From positions 6,461,001-6,525,000 of the forward strand of contig NC_135198.1 of NCBI RefSeq assembly GCF_050948175.1: a stretch of 64,000 nucleotides of DNA. Reading direction: 5' to 3'. Shown one piece after another: positions 50,981-64,000 of the stretch. This DNA is from Xylocopa sonorina (Eukaryota; Arthropoda; Insecta; Hymenoptera; Apidae). A program made the translations under genes and the position numbers. Position 1 is the stretch's first letter. Every line of letters begins with the position of its first letter. The notes beneath the pieces are model-generated. The model was not told the DNA's origin and made no database searches. It saw only the letters and a program-made list of their open reading frames with translations.

Positions 50981-53900
50981 ATTTTTAGTAACGTAAATGA
51001 TTTTAATTAGACATGAAATATATTCGATATTATCAGCGACACTTCACATAACTATTAAAATAATATAAACTGTTTACAGTTTTCTGTGAATCATAAATGA
51101 TATTAATTTCTGATTACTAACTATGTAATCCATCTGTTGCAGAGACGGTGTACTATTTTACTTCACTGGATAAGTATAGCAGTTGGTAGGCTACTTTCCT
51201 TCATAGTTATCATCACCAGATGGCATGCCAATATCAAAAATGAAACACGAAGAAATCATTTTTAAATAATCGTTCAAATGTAAAACAGTGCTGGTTGGAT
51301 TTTCAAACATTTTAAATCTTAAACGATTGCCTGTTGCACCGATAAACTTGCCTCAACTTCAGGAGTTATTGTAAGTACATTATATCTATACTATAATATT
51401 TAATATTAACGATATAGAAAAAGTAATATAAATAGAATAAATAACGAGCTTTAATTGAAGATTAATGGTTGATATTCTACGAGGTTAATTCTATGAGCGT
51501 AGTCAAAGTTGTAATTTTTCTCTCTCTCTCTCTCTCTACTTTCGTATTTATCTTTTAATTAAAATCTTTTCACCTCGATGGAAAAAAACCTTGTATCAGC
51601 GTTTGATGAAGCTCCAAGCTTTAATTATTACTTTCGTTATTCAATAATTAGCTGATGAGCAATGTAGGTAGGTTCGTAAAGAAGAAATGAAATGAACGTT
51701 ATTTCCGTTCCCTTCTAATTTAGTATTTCTTTGACTGGGGCAATTAATCCATTCTCTTGAATCTTTCGCTGCGCTATGTTTTGCTGCCGATAAGAATCGC
51801 GTAATTACATGATCTGGTGCTAATGAAATTGAACAACTTCGAATAAATTGCAGTGACATTTATATTTCTTCACACCGGTCCTCCATTTTAATCATGACTT
51901 TCTATGATAATACCTTGAAATACAAGTATTCTTTAATATGCGGCAATACTAATGTAGGTTTGAGATATATTTCACAAAAGTGTATAGATGTCTTTTAATT
52001 TTCTTTAGTTATCATGTAACAATGACGGTCTAAAAGGCGACTTTAAAAGGGGATCGAAATTCATTAAAATTCTTTGATAATTTCTCTGGGTAAAATGTGA
52101 CATTAGTATGCTAATAACGCCGACAGGATACTAAACCCACGCGTTACATTTGTTTGGCGTAGAAACGTACGTTTCGCAAGCGGATCCTTTAAAATGTACG
52201 CAAATTTCTAAGGGGGGTGGAAGATTATAATTTGTGCTTTCTAGGGAATATATTACGCCGCGATTCGTATATCGCCAGAAATGGAAACCTTCATTTAGCT
52301 TTTACACCTCAGAGAATAATCTCTCCTAGGGATCTACTTGATTATCAAATATGAATATTTCGTATTGACATAACTCTATTTACTCGTCATTCTATATGCC
52401 GTATATCGTAGTTTATTAGTTATTTATGAAAAGTTTCAAAATGAAAATATACAAAAATATACATAAATTGGTGTGTGCATAATAATATACAATTTCGATT
52501 GCATAAAGTTTCAAAAACACTTTAAACAAATTCTAGCAGTGTTTTCAATTTCTAGCAAGAGAATGCAAATATTTTTGCCCGTTTTTTTATTTTAGAGAAT
52601 GAAAGACACCATTTATGGTTTATTGTACAGCAAATTGACAGTGAAATATTATTTCTACGCGCAAGCTCTTAAATATAACAGGCTTTAGTAAAGCTTGAAA
52701 TCCGAAAAATGGCCACTGTAATAACTTCAGAAAAATATATTTACGGCACAAATAGTTTATCGCCTTTTATACCATTCAGCTTGTAACTTACAAGGGAATA
52801 CTGAACAAAAAAATCGAACATAGGGGCTTTAATTTATTACTTCGCAGAAAATTTATTAGTTATCAATAATTTATTAGTAGAATAATTTTATCCTTTGAAC
52901 TTATCCATATATTTATTTTATATCTCTTTATGTTTATTCTCACTGATACACAGTAAAAATTTCATAAAATATGATTTATCATAAATCTAATCCGCTTAAA
53001 TTTCCACAAATTTTTTGCAAAAGGAAATGCTCCGAAAGAAAAATAAAGATGAAATTATTTTCATCGGTACTTTTCGTTCCGTAACACGGAACTAAAATAA
53101 ATAATCGTTATATAGGATTACGTTCACACATTCGTAAAAAGTATTAAATATATCGAGATATACCTAGGTAAAGACCAAAACTGGATGATTTTCAATTTTC
53201 ATGCTCCGAATGTACATAGGGATTAAATATTATCAAATAGATTTCAGCGAATTGAAAATTGTCTGATAGTAATAGATTTTCAAAAAACCACAGTAAACTC
53301 ATTTATTACTATAGATAATTGAGATTGTTAGCGCAATAACGATCTAATTTTTATATAAAAGTACTAGTTACTGATTGTACAAAGCAAAACCTGAAAATCA
53401 ATGCTATTAGTGAAGAGATAATCTTAAAACTAGTGTAGAATTCAGCAGTAATAATCTCAGTTATCCTTGCATAGCGATGCAAAGACCTGATGCATATCCT
53501 CTGTAATTGAGTAATGCATCTGACTGGATGTTAATAACCCACTGTATTATATCTTCGGCTGAAAATTAATTGAGCACACTGCAATTGAAATTCGATTTCT
53601 GCACGACTTCTATTTTGTACAAAATATTGTACACTTCAATTTTTCGACACGAATCGATCAACGTAGGATTATCAGTGCGTAATTTTTCTAAAGGATCAAC
53701 GCGTACATGCGAGACACTTTCTGTCACTGGCCGAGAAGAAATTCTCGCCTCGAAATCGAACAAACTGAATGATTGATCCCTTTTGTTGCGAGGTTCTCTT
53801 AACAAAGTTCCACGAAAGAGTACGAGTAAAGCACAGCCCGCGCGTTCGCGCCGTTTTATTCGGTAACACTTTGATGGTTAATTAATTTGATTGCACATTT

Positions 53901-54083
53901 GGTGTGACGATCGAACGTGGTCACTGGTATTGAGAACTATCTCGTTTGTTTGTACGAATAAACGTGTACACTCGTCTATAACCTTATTAATATGTGTAAA
54001 TATGGATATACTATATATACACATAGTGAATAAAAATTATCTAGCATCGAAATAATTTTATTTAGCCTATGTACGTGCGTATA
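50981..54083. other. Gene-poor region upstream of DTWD1
   Basis: AT-rich stretch with the DTWD1 promoter at its left end. A CT microsatellite lies at 51519-51538. A GTAAGT donor-like site at 51371 follows about 90 bases open in one frame without an ATG, which could be a non-coding first exon on the + strand. No gene is supported. Confidence 0.4.
51519..51538. repeat. (TC)n microsatellite
   Basis: Short TC dinucleotide run, seen directly. Confidence 0.85.
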
Positions 54084-54398
54084 CAGGGTGGACAATTTTG
54101 CAAAATGACTTCGACTGTAAACCATCTATAGAAAATCGTAAAAGAATTGTAGGATCAAAGGGTTAAGTGAAAAGAAGATGTTTCTCGTTGGAAAAATATT
54201 AAGACTATTTCAAATTAATTAATTAATTGTGTACTTACTTTGTGTTATTTTGGAATATAACTATTTTGCTAGTACCAGAATATAATTCTCCCTTGGTAGT
54301 AGAATTTATAACTTGTACAATAAATAATCTTGTGTTTACTCAAAAACGCAGAATGCTCCACGAATATCTAAGATAGTAATTTCTGCTGGACCACCCTG
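54084..54398. mobile_element. TA-flanked MITE (CAGGGTGGWC ends)
   Basis: 315-base AT-rich element with TA at 54082-54083 and 54399-54400. Its ends are CAGGGTGGACAA and, from the right, CAGGGTGGTCCA. Inverted repeats are short (about 10 bases) and there is no long palindrome and no coding capacity. The CAGGGTG end is shared with the element at 35102, suggesting related transposases. Confidence 0.7.
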
Positions 54399-54400
54399 TA

Positions 54401-55291
54401 TGTCATGTGCTATCGGGTTGTCTATTTCCGTGTACGTGCTTGAACAATTTCGAGTGATTCGATTAAAGCTGCACGGATTCCAGGGATCCCTTTACGGTTA
54501 CGCGTGCCGCGTTTAATTTAGATTTTCATTCTTCTGTTTTCCCAACTTTATTACTCTCTTTCACGTGGAAGTACGAGAATAGCGAGAATCTATGCATCAT
54601 ATATTTTCTATTCTATCGATTTCATCATTAATCATTCTAATTATACGCATATTGAGCTTAGATAGCACTTAATTTCCATTCTGAGTACTTTTAGTTCGTC
54701 GATTCTCGCTAAATTAATCTCAATGTACATGTGAAATAAATTTATCTGCGCTGGAAAGCGTTAATTCGAAAGTATAGCGAAATCGCGATATCCAGCCTTA
54801 AATTCGAACGCGCACCCCCTGTGATGGATAATCGGCCCTTGGTACGCCCGTCCATTTGACGCGAGATCCTCCGGTGTCAAGACTGAAATCGATGGCCATA
54901 GAGAAAATCATCCAATAACCCCGGGAACATCGTTCGAACAGCTGAGTTCCATTGGATGATACGACAAACGAATTCGCGCGTTGATTAACTCGATCGAGAT
55001 CAAGGAAAACTGTTTGTGTGCAGAAAGTAAGTGTCAAGATTGCGATTTTCGTTTACGGAGTACTTGAACGGGACAGGCGAAGTGTCGATTAATACGATTC
55101 CCCGTTGGCCAAAAAGGAGGAAAGGAGAAAGTACACACGTACACACGTATAGGCAAGAGGAAGAGTAAAAACGGTCGTTCGTTCGTATATATTGTATATA
55201 GTTTACCAGTTATGTGCTTCTCTTGTCTCTAGACATCTTCGTTCCAGTTACGAGCTACGTAACTTTTTGTACCTGTCCTTACTAGCTAATA
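54401..55291. other. Spacer between two TA-flanked elements
   Basis: Mixed composition, GC-richer around 54780-55060. No gene recognised. Confidence 0.4.
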
Positions 55292-55535
55292 CAGGACGGG
55301 CCACGTATGGCGAGCTACTAGGTGGTTCTTATCAACTTTTCAGTGTGGAGAACAATAAAGTAAAGTTTATTCGGTGCAAATACTTCTGCGTCGCAAAGGT
55401 ACAAACGATGCACCGCAAACAGAGAGATGCTATTGACGATAATTATCTGTTTGCAATATAGAAACGGGAAAGGAAACAGAGATATCTGTGATTTAAGTCT
55501 AATAATCTATATCAAACCACTTATGGCCCATCCTG
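55292..55535. mobile_element. TA-flanked MITE (CAGGAYGGGCCA ends)
   Basis: 244-base element with TA at 55290-55291 and 55536-55537. Ends are CAGGACGGGCCACGTATGG and, from the right, CAGGATGGGCCATAAGTGG, an imperfect inverted pair. No coding capacity. A third family or subfamily of CAGG-ended elements in the window. Confidence 0.65.
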
Positions 55536-55537
55536 TA

Positions 55538-58500
55538 TTTATTTTCGACCGAAACCATCGGAGCATGTAAAATTTGACTCATCTTTTACTTTGTATCTAT
55601 ATGCGAGCAGCGTGTTTGCGCAGAGCTGCAATGCTGACGTGTAACATGCCCAGATGCACCCCTAATGAGCCTGGAATGTTTCATTACATCGTACCGTCCA
55701 ATAGCATTCCAATTGCGCGGCCATATTCTGTCTACGATAGCGTCCTGTAACTGAGCGTGTGAAATCGTTATTTTCCATTTTCTTAATTACTAAACAGCCG
55801 CCGTTGTCGTTACCATTTTACGCAGACCATGGCTCCGTCTGGCCGTAGTAAATTGAGATTTGTTTTACGATTTTCCGACGGGAATTTCTCCACTATTGCG
55901 TCTACTTTGTGTACGTCCAGATGCGACCATTCGTTTCCCAATGTGCATCCATCAAAAATAGATTTTCAGCATCGCGTATTGGAATTAAATTATCATATTC
56001 TACATATCATTTTAGGTATCGTTTTTGAAACAAATGAGTTTGAAAATTCGTCAAGTAAGCACTCGTGTTCCACGGGTATACAAAGTCATTCATCTCGAAA
56101 AACCAAACTCTAATTGCAATTTTTTACACCTTATTTTTGTTTTATTTCGCTTTGTAGAGTAAATTGTCTAACACGTTTTGCAATACAAGTAGTTATTACT
56201 GCTTTATGGTATTTTACCAGTGGCCACGTACACGTAAGCTGTGATCGCGATTTTGTCTTATGTTGGCTTCTGAAATCGCTTCTCAGAGTGGATTTCGGTG
56301 GCCCAGCAGCCAGTATACGGGCGCGGAATACGGCAACAGGCGATTCCGTCGGCTCAGTCGAATAGTTACTCCACTGCAGGAATTAGTTAACAGACCAGGG
56401 TCTAGACGTTAAGAGCACTATTAGCACCAGTGATGTTACCCGGTATAGTGTTGCCGCAACGACAAAGTCGCACTTCGATGATGAGCTTTAATCGCTTTAG
56501 GATGAAATTTCTCAACGGGCGTGCGAGCAAAGGTCTGGGCGATACTGCGGTGTTAAACGGATTTTATCGTCACCTTTAATTGGATTATCGTCGAATTCGC
56601 GTGTCAATCGACTACCAGACGCGTATTCTTCCGAATCGACCTACCTTCCGGACTTTTTATCCGCGTGTTATACGGACTTTCTGCGCGTACAATTCGGGGG
56701 TGTAGAATCACATGAAATAGAATAATAAAAATGAGGAAAATATTGTTTCTAGATTTATCATATTTGTATTATGGGCTTTCTTATTAATCATTCATTAATT
56801 TTTTATATCTTTTATAGATTTTTATATTCACCTCTCTAACAGTAATTAATGAAACGGCAAGTAAAGAATTAGTGGAGTGAAAGAAACCGAGGTAAAATAT
56901 TGAAAATTGTAGGAATAATGAATTATATAAACCCAATTAAGCGGTGGACGTAAAAAGGAAAACGGGAAGAGTGTCCATAAAAAAAACATTGAACACACTT
57001 GATGAAGTCTCCGCGCAAATGAATATTCATCGCGGAAATTCACGAAACAAATGAAACGAATTCATGAAATACTGAAATTATACAAAATTCTATCCACATT
57101 AATTACATTCTTGAGCATGAATTGTTGTCCAATGGCACACGATCGCCCGTAACGATAAGGCATTATCTGCATGAGTGTACAAATACACGGGGTAATAACG
57201 AGGGTAGTCGCTACCGGTGGCGAAATAGGTTTAACATGGATACTGTGTGTGTCTACTTGCGGCCTACGTAAGAAAAGGTACGCGAATTTCCGAGGGTATA
57301 TGTCTGCTTAATGAGTAATGGTTAATGTACAGTTCCATAATTCGCAAATCCTGTTCTGTTCACTCCGTTGCGCGGAATACGTGTAGATTAAAATTTCAGC
57401 CATTGCGTTCATTGACTGTAGGATATGCGCGCAAAATCTCCATCCGTTTTATAAAAGGATTGTTACAAACGCAAAGACTTTCAGCTAAATAATTCATTAA
57501 TCTGTATAACTTAAATTAGGGTATATTTTTAACATTCGTTAACCGTCTAGAGAACACAGTGGTAGCAAAATAAAATTAATACCTCATAATATCGTCCCTT
57601 ACCTGTATTTTTGCAGAATTCTTAAAATGTAACAATGTTCTTTGGAGGTTTTTGTACAAAAAATTTCCAGAAAATGTACAGGAATTTTCTAGACACTATA
57701 TATGGAAATGTAAAACTAGACTGTCGAAAATTTCCTCGCTCGAGAGCATGCGAGAATCGAAAAATTCCAAACGTATAATACGTTTATATTTTACATCGTT
57801 TGCGCTTAATACGCTCCTTTTGTTATTCCGTTGATGGTATTCGCAAACCTCGAGCACCTCGCAATCGCACACATGGAAAATCCGTTGAAATTCATGGAAA
57901 TATACGAAAACACGAATAATATTTTACCTTTCTTCTCTGAGGTACGATATTGGGTTCTGGTTTTGAACGCGATATTTCCAATTCTACGGCGTGCAGTTTG
58001 ACACGGTTTAAAGCGAATCCGAATTCGGGTATAATTAATATACCGTCGGCTATGGTATTTTACAATATTACAGGCTCTAGTTCTCCCCTCGATTAACTTC
58101 ATTACCGAAAGTTTGATGCCGCGGCAGATGTTACATTTTCATAATAACCGTCACCGGTTAATGTGTACGGCATGCAAATAGTTAAATTACAAATTCATCA
58201 TGCACGACGGATTTACGTGAAATTGAAATTAGACAGACGCTTGCCATTATAATAAATAGGGCCTACGTTAAATGCCGTTGCAATTGAACGGGTGTTCGAA
58301 ACCATCGGGGGTGGTAAAACGTCGCGGAATGTTTTCGATCTCCGTAAAATCGATTTTGACAAAATCATGAAAGCACAATACTTGTTTTTAAATGGAATTT
58401 TCATTTAAGTCCTTTGTGCAATTTTGCATACGTTGCGAATGATTAAAGGATTCAAGGATAATATAATGATAAATAAACTTATACGATGGAAAAGCTAGAA

Positions 58501-59077
58501 TAACCCATAGGTGATAGAATAAATGAAAATACGAAAGAATAAACACACCTGAAAATTGTCTTGGATGGCCACTTTCCAGAACAAACGAAATCGATGAGAA
58601 AAAAACCTTCCATGCAAGAATCGTGGGCACAGCAAAAAACTTTAACACTGTATAATTATTGTACAGAAGCTCTCGTCGGGATAAGAATTTAATTTACCAT
58701 TTAATTTGACAAATTTAAAATTACAAAGCCAAGCCTCGAAAAACTAGTTAACTATTTAAATGCGAACAGAAATGATAAAAAATCCGCTTTCTTCGACGTC
58801 TCGATGAATAAAAAGTGCACTGACCTACTTGTTAACATTTTCAGCCGGCGAGTGAACGATTTCTCGAGGAAGGAACAGATTGTGGCCACCTTAATTGCCG
58901 TTGGCCACTTCTTAATCTGGAGGCTCGTCGCTTAATCCTGGGCCGAGGAGATCCAAGGGTCGTAGTACGAACAATATGTCCGAAGGGAGAGATCGGTTGG
59001 TAGGTCGTAGGGCCGGCAACTCCTCCGTATGGCAAGCTGTGCCGGAACGGAGCCGGAGTGGAGTCGGCACGGCCGGC
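55538..59077. other. Gene-poor region before the TATA promoter
   Basis: No supported gene. Frames of up to 98 codons have no recognisable product. Composition becomes GC-richer from about 58840 on the approach to the promoter. TAATCT and TAATCC, possible K50 homeodomain (Otx-type) sites, lie near 58912 and 58934; function is unproven. Confidence 0.4.
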
Positions 59078-59085
59078 TATAAAAG
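59078..59085 (+). promoter_or_regulatory. TATA box of an unidentified + strand gene
   Basis: TATAAAAG in a GC-rich setting (GGCCGGC before, AGCCCTC after), unlike the AT-rich surroundings where such strings are common by chance. A TCA initiator-like triplet at 59110-59112 is 32-34 bases downstream, near the usual spacing. The transcription start is inferred at about 59108-59112. Confidence 0.6.
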
Positions 59086-59109
59086 CCCTCTCGCACCGAG
59101 CCGTCGACG

Positions 59110-59500
59110 TCACACGTCGTTAGTACTCTGCACGGTGAGGAACTCCGACGTTACCACCTGTTATCCACGAACCGAAAGAGGGATAGAGAGAGAGAGGGAG
59201 AGAGAGAAATACAGTTCGGTTATCTTCGAGCGAGGACTTCGTGCACGCTCCTGAGAAACAACCAGACATCGGCCGGCTGCTGGCAAAGGGCCGGAAGTCG
59301 CTACCCAAGGACCGCGTCCTCGCCACGGTTCCCCGTAACTGCGCTCGAGACGTAACTGGCCCCGCTTTCGACCCCGTCCGTTTTTTTTTCTCTACGAGTT
59401 ATTTTCTCCGGCTGTACCCGAGGGAAGATTTTTATCTGCGTCAAGGACCTGGGCCTGCCGCGGAGCAATTCGAGTCGGTCACCTTCCAGTAATTTCCCCG
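59110..59500 (+). other. Probable non-coding first exon (5' UTR)
   Basis: From the inferred start site to a consensus donor, CCCCG/GTAAGTG, at 59500/59501. GC-rich, with a GA simple repeat at 59180-59209. One frame from 59241 to 59492 is open for 83 codons but begins with GTG, not ATG, and matches no family, so I treat the exon as untranslated. The rest of the gene would lie past 64000. Identity unknown. Confidence 0.5.
59180..59209. repeat. (GA)n simple repeat in the putative 5' UTR
   Basis: GA dinucleotide run about 70 bases downstream of the inferred start site. GA repeats near promoters can bind GAGA-type factors; function here is not shown. Confidence 0.7.
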
Positions 59501-62500
59501 GTAAGTGTTTACTTCTCTCTGCTTTCTCTCCTTTCCGCTTTTATCGCGTTTCTCGCGCTTGTGCTTCCTTTTTGGCGGGACGAAAATCGAGGGTGCACAC
59601 AGTGCGTCGCTTTCCTTGGTCTGGTTCGCGATATTTTTTACCTCCCGCCTCTTTCCCCGGTTTCTCGAGGGATTGCGGTGTAATTGGTTTTTGTATATTG
59701 CCGTGCGAAATGAAACGGGACGCGTTTCGCGGATTCAGATTAGCGCTGGGAGATTACGAGACACGATCTGTCAAATTGCATCATTTCGTTCTCGGCTTTC
59801 ATAGATATTAGATATATGTTTCGTTGATAGGAGAATTTGTGGTGTTTGATTTGTTTCATCGGATATCTACGCGCGATAGAATGACAGGCAGAAGTGTGAG
59901 ATGCGATAAGGCGGATTAGAGAATTAGATGGGTTTGAAAGTCACAGTTGAGAGAAATGCCTGTTAATACTTGGTAACGATAATGACATCGTAATAGGCGG
60001 CAATCAACTATGCGCCTGATGCCGCGGTTTAGTGGGAGTCTACATAAATCGATATCTACCGATACGGTGTGAATGCAACAGGGTCGAAAGTGTTTCCCTT
60101 TCTCTTATTTTAGAACCGGTGCGCGGATCCCGCATTATTTTCGACCCTGTGTACAAATTTTTAGTCGTTTGCTCAGTGAGTCCGCCCGCGAACGTGACTC
60201 ACGCGGTACGATTTACGTTTCGTCACAATTTACAACTTACGGATCCGCGGAAGAAGATAAATCACGCGTACAGAAATACACCGATCGAACGTGTTCCGCG
60301 ATGTTACTTAACCCCTTGTTAAACGCACAACTCCATCAATTTCGCGGAAGTTAATTAAAGATATTTGTTCCTTTTCGATTAAAATTTACTTTCATCTGAA
60401 CATCGGAGGAAACGAAGAAATTTTGTATTCGATGCTTTGAATATTAGTTTGTTGCCAAACGACAATATTACGAATTGGGGGTAAGAATGTTTCACGCTGT
60501 TCTACCTGTTAATTAGCACCGGAGGTTAACGATCAAGCGCGCGGAACGTTCGCGTGATATCGCGTTGCGTGTTTTGAAAAAGGTACTCTCGTTTCAACGT
60601 GAGAAAGTAATATAGAAAACTGACTTGGCTAGGCTTGTCGCGTAATTTTTTTTTATAAAGAAATGTATTACGTGTAATTTGAACCAAATGAATTCCGTTG
60701 CACCATTTTCCTGTATTTCATACAACTCATTAATGCTCGTGCCTCGCGCTGGTTAAAGCTAGTCTCGTTTGTTAATTTTAATGATCATTTGCGTTGTTTG
60801 ATTTTCAGTTATTCCCAATATTTTTAAAATAAAAAACAGTTCGAAACAATACGTTGGATGTATAACAATGTAACTGGAAAATTTGATAAAGTTAATTAGG
60901 ATATGTTAATTCAAAATAAATGGCAATGTATTCCGAGCAGATACGGGTAGTATCAAAATTTAAATATATTACAAAAGAAATTGTTACGTAAATTAAAATA
61001 TTAAATAGTTAAAAGATTAATGTATATTACAGGAAAGAAAATTTTATCAAATTATTCCAAAATGATCGAAAGCTTGATTACATTTTTCCTGGAACGAAGC
61101 TGAACATTTTGAAAATAATATTTTTGCTGTCAATATACTTCGCATAAATTAAAATATTAGTATGTCACGAGCGACAACTTTTGTATACTTTTCGAAATGA
61201 AATTTAAATTTAAATTCCCACGCGCAATAAACCGGCAAATTCGATGGGGATAATGGAGCACGCACATACACACGTACGCACGCACATTTGCTCTGTTATG
61301 TTATTTTGCCAATACACCAGGCAATCGAGGAAAAGGATATTTCAACAAAGCAAGTTGAAAAATTGTTCGAACCTTGTTTTATCGTAAATAGTCGCGATTT
61401 CTTCATTCTTCCTTCGATTGGATTTCAACCGAACGTACGTAGCTACGACTCCTATGGGTATCGGAAATATTGGATTCGTCTATATTGCACCACGAAACTA
61501 TATGTATCGCCCTCGTAGGTCTTGACTTCTCACGTTGCTTGACACGTACCACGGATTGGTTATTTTACGTTCGACAATTTTCATCCTTTGTCCTATGCGT
61601 TCAGACGCCCCGGCAAAGATTCTCATGGCGCAGGGATGAAGTTGAATGGCCAAATAAAAGTATCTGTTTTTTTCTCATAAGCGATACGGCGACGGAGATG
61701 TAAATTCGATAATACTGCTTCTTCAGTCGATTTTTCCTTTTTAAAGATGTCGCTTCTATAAATTTGTACTTCGTGTTGTTTTGAAGTTGTACTTGGACAA
61801 ATTTATTTATTCTGCTGTATAAAATCGTTTTAGGAAAGACTGCTCCTTAGCAGAATTTCCTTCTACTTATTATAAACGATATTTCAACATTTTTAAACTT
61901 GGTGCCGCGAGACAAGGCATAAATATCCTTCCGTACGCCACAATTGCCATATCGCGAGTAACAAATGATCAGACAGAGAAATTTCTTATTTATCAAATCC
62001 AAGCAACAGACCATCCTTTCCTGGCCCGCAGAACTCCAAGTTGGAAGAAAAACGTTAAGGATTTACAAGAATCTCGTACTATTTATCCCCCAACTACATC
62101 CCTTAGCTTAGTCACCTGGGGACACTTGCCGCCGAAAAGACATGGATCTTATAAATATGCATCCTAACGCGCCCTTAAACCAAAACTTACCTTGTCAAAA
62201 CTTTGCCAAGTGTCTCTTAAAAACGGACCTATATAAAAGAGAATAAAAAAATTTCATCCATCTTATGAATTTAATAAGTCCATTTAATAAGTCGACTCTG
62301 CACTAATGAAAAGGAAAGGAAAATTCAATTTCGCAGCTTCCGTAGAATCGGATGCCGCACTCGGGGAACGGCGGAACAATTCGAAAGGATCGTGTTCCAG
62401 TGAAAAACTTCACCGAACACCTTTTTTGCACGACTTGGATTGTAATTGGAAATTTAATTCTTATTTTGCCGTTACCTCTGCTACGTCACTTGGAAGTTCG

Positions 62501-64000
62501 AGGATTCTTTGAAGACGGGAAACTCGAGTGCTCTTCGCGATGGTACCCATATTTCCGGAAACAGAGGGGGCGAATATGGCTCTCGAAACGGGTGTCAAAT
62601 CGATTTTAGTTTCTTCGCGAATTACCAGCCCCTCTCATCGAATATCCGATACAAAGTTTTCGAGCGATACGAATGCCAAACGAGGAATCTAACTGCCGCG
62701 TTCGTTCTAATGGGCGCCCGGTATTTCCGGTCCCGCGCGGCCATCGGCCATCGTTAATCCAATTTCTTTCGGATCTCAATCCTGCTGATCGTCGACAATC
62801 GAGGACCCGTCGAAAGTTTCGAACATCAAAAGCGTCGGCCATCGATTTTCTGTTCGGCTGTGCGACCGCGCGAGAACGCTCCTCGAGATCGGGTATAGAA
62901 TATCGCCGATTGTCTCGCCTCGACAATGGTCGCCGTTGACAGCTAGCCTTAATGAAATTATCGCGGATCCGTCTTGTCGTTAAACCGGGTTAACCGTCTT
63001 CGTTAATGTTTCACAGGGATAAGTCAACACGCCGTCGTAAAATTCGATAATTGAATTTTATAAACGGTTAGGGAAGGATTAATTTCGAGCAAGTGCGTTT
63101 GCGCAGAATAAATTGCTTGCTCAAATTATTATTCAGATAAACGATCATTCGATTTCTCCATACTACTTGTACTTATCTCGAAGAATCGTGCTTTGATATG
63201 TTTAATGTATATTTGTCTTCCCGAGGAAACGCGCCAAGTCACGAATTGAGTTGCGAAGGGTTCAGGTGTCGCTTAATCAAAATTTCAGGAGGTGTACATT
63301 CTCTAATTTGTGCAGCATTTTCCCTGTAAAAGTTACGAGTGCCGGTGAAAGCCTTCGCTATGACGAAACGGTACACCATTCTGCACCCCCTTACCCTTAG
63401 CCTCGACGAGAGACTGGAAACGCGTTAGTGAAATCTAATTCTTTACGCTCGACTATCAGACACTTGGCTTCTCGTTTAGAAGAAGATTAAAAAAATACTC
63501 GACGAGTCAAAGGAAATTGCAAACTCCATTATTGATGGGACGTTAAATCGTTACATCGACGAAGAGAAAAGTAATGACGAATGTGTTTGTATAAAAAAGA
63601 AAAGACAAATTTACTGGAATAGAATCGATGCTTTTTTTTTATAAATTTATATCAACAGAAAAACAAATAGCGATACCGAACAGCGACTGTCTGGCATTGC
63701 AAATCGAGGCATACTACCGAGGTAGAAGTGGTACGCAGGTTCGAACACCGATTCTTGAAATTCTAGCCAGCAAATAGAGCACGAAACGACTAGTCGACTA
63801 GTAATTCGGACGTTGCCAGTATGTGTTGGTAACAGGTGGACAGAGAAGGGAACCGTATTATCACGCTGCCGGTTATTATCCCTCAATAATCGAATAGATT
63901 AGCCATATTACGATCGGCTAACTGGTTTTCGCGATAGACCGGTAATTAGTCTTGCGAGAGTCAGTCGCGCCTCGCGCAGTGGAATATTTTCCACGTAACA
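59501..64000 (+). other. Putative first intron, open at window end
   Basis: Starts at the GTAAGTG donor and has no convincing acceptor plus coding exon before the window ends. Frames of 60-106 codons, including overlapping ones at 62306-62939, have no recognisable product. GC-richer at 62300-62950 than the window average. No repeat family identified. Confidence 0.35.

Noticed and set aside
55829..56113. 94-codon frame starting MAPSGRSK
   Set aside because: No recognised family and no conserved features; the region otherwise looks non-coding.
59241..59492. 83-codon frame in the putative first exon
   Set aside because: Starts with GTG rather than ATG and matches no family; better read as 5' UTR.
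62306..62939. Overlapping open frames on both strands in a GC-richer patch
   Set aside because: Arg-rich, low-information translations on both strands, typical of chance frames in higher-GC DNA.
63720..63760. GGTTCGAACACC resembling a tRNA T-loop
   Set aside because: No acceptor stem, D-arm or anticodon arm could be built around it.

Overview
The window looks like nuclear DNA from an insect, most likely a hymenopteran and possibly a bee. It is AT-rich with GT-AG introns, and the proteins are animal orthologues. The first 24 kb has mostly short introns. The repeats are small terminal-inverted-repeat elements of the piggyBac (TTAA) and Tc1/mariner (TA) types. The species was not determined.

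Region 1 (1-24.4 kb) is gene-dense. In order it holds: the 3' part of a BRCA1-like gene with tandem BRCT domains (+); an N-acetylneuraminate lyase / dihydrodipicolinate synthase family gene (+); MIX23/CCDC58 (+); FAM162/UPF0389 (-); DCAF13/Sof1 (+); and a complete 14-coding-exon PIKfyve/Fab1 lipid kinase (+). In all of these I joined exons at GT-AG sites with consistent phase, and the resulting lengths fit the families. MIX23 and FAM162 lie tail to tail and both families are mitochondrial.

Region 2 (24.4-48.8 kb) is almost empty of coding sequence. It is spanned by one minus-strand gene for a UBA-like domain protein (UBALD1/2 family). That gene has only 426 coding bases, in four small exons spread over 20.9 kb. 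No exon is obvious alone; they were found by matching the family's conserved blocks and checking splice phase.

Region 3 (48.8-64 kb) holds DTWD1, a tRNA-uridine aminocarboxypropyltransferase family gene (-). After it come about 8 kb with no gene I can support, then a TATA promoter at 59078 followed by a probable non-coding first exon with a strong splice donor at 59501. The rest of that gene would lie beyond the window.

The repeats are a main point of interest. There are two copies of a long foldback element in opposite orientation, one with an arm deletion. There are two TTAA-flanked piggyBac-like MITEs and three TA-flanked elements with CAGG termini, one of them almost wholly palindromic. 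No CRISPR, operon or prokaryotic system is present and no tRNA or rRNA was recognised. The genes are mostly unrelated housekeeping genes in DNA repair, sialic acid catabolism, mitochondrial function, ribosome biogenesis, endosomal lipid signalling and tRNA modification.
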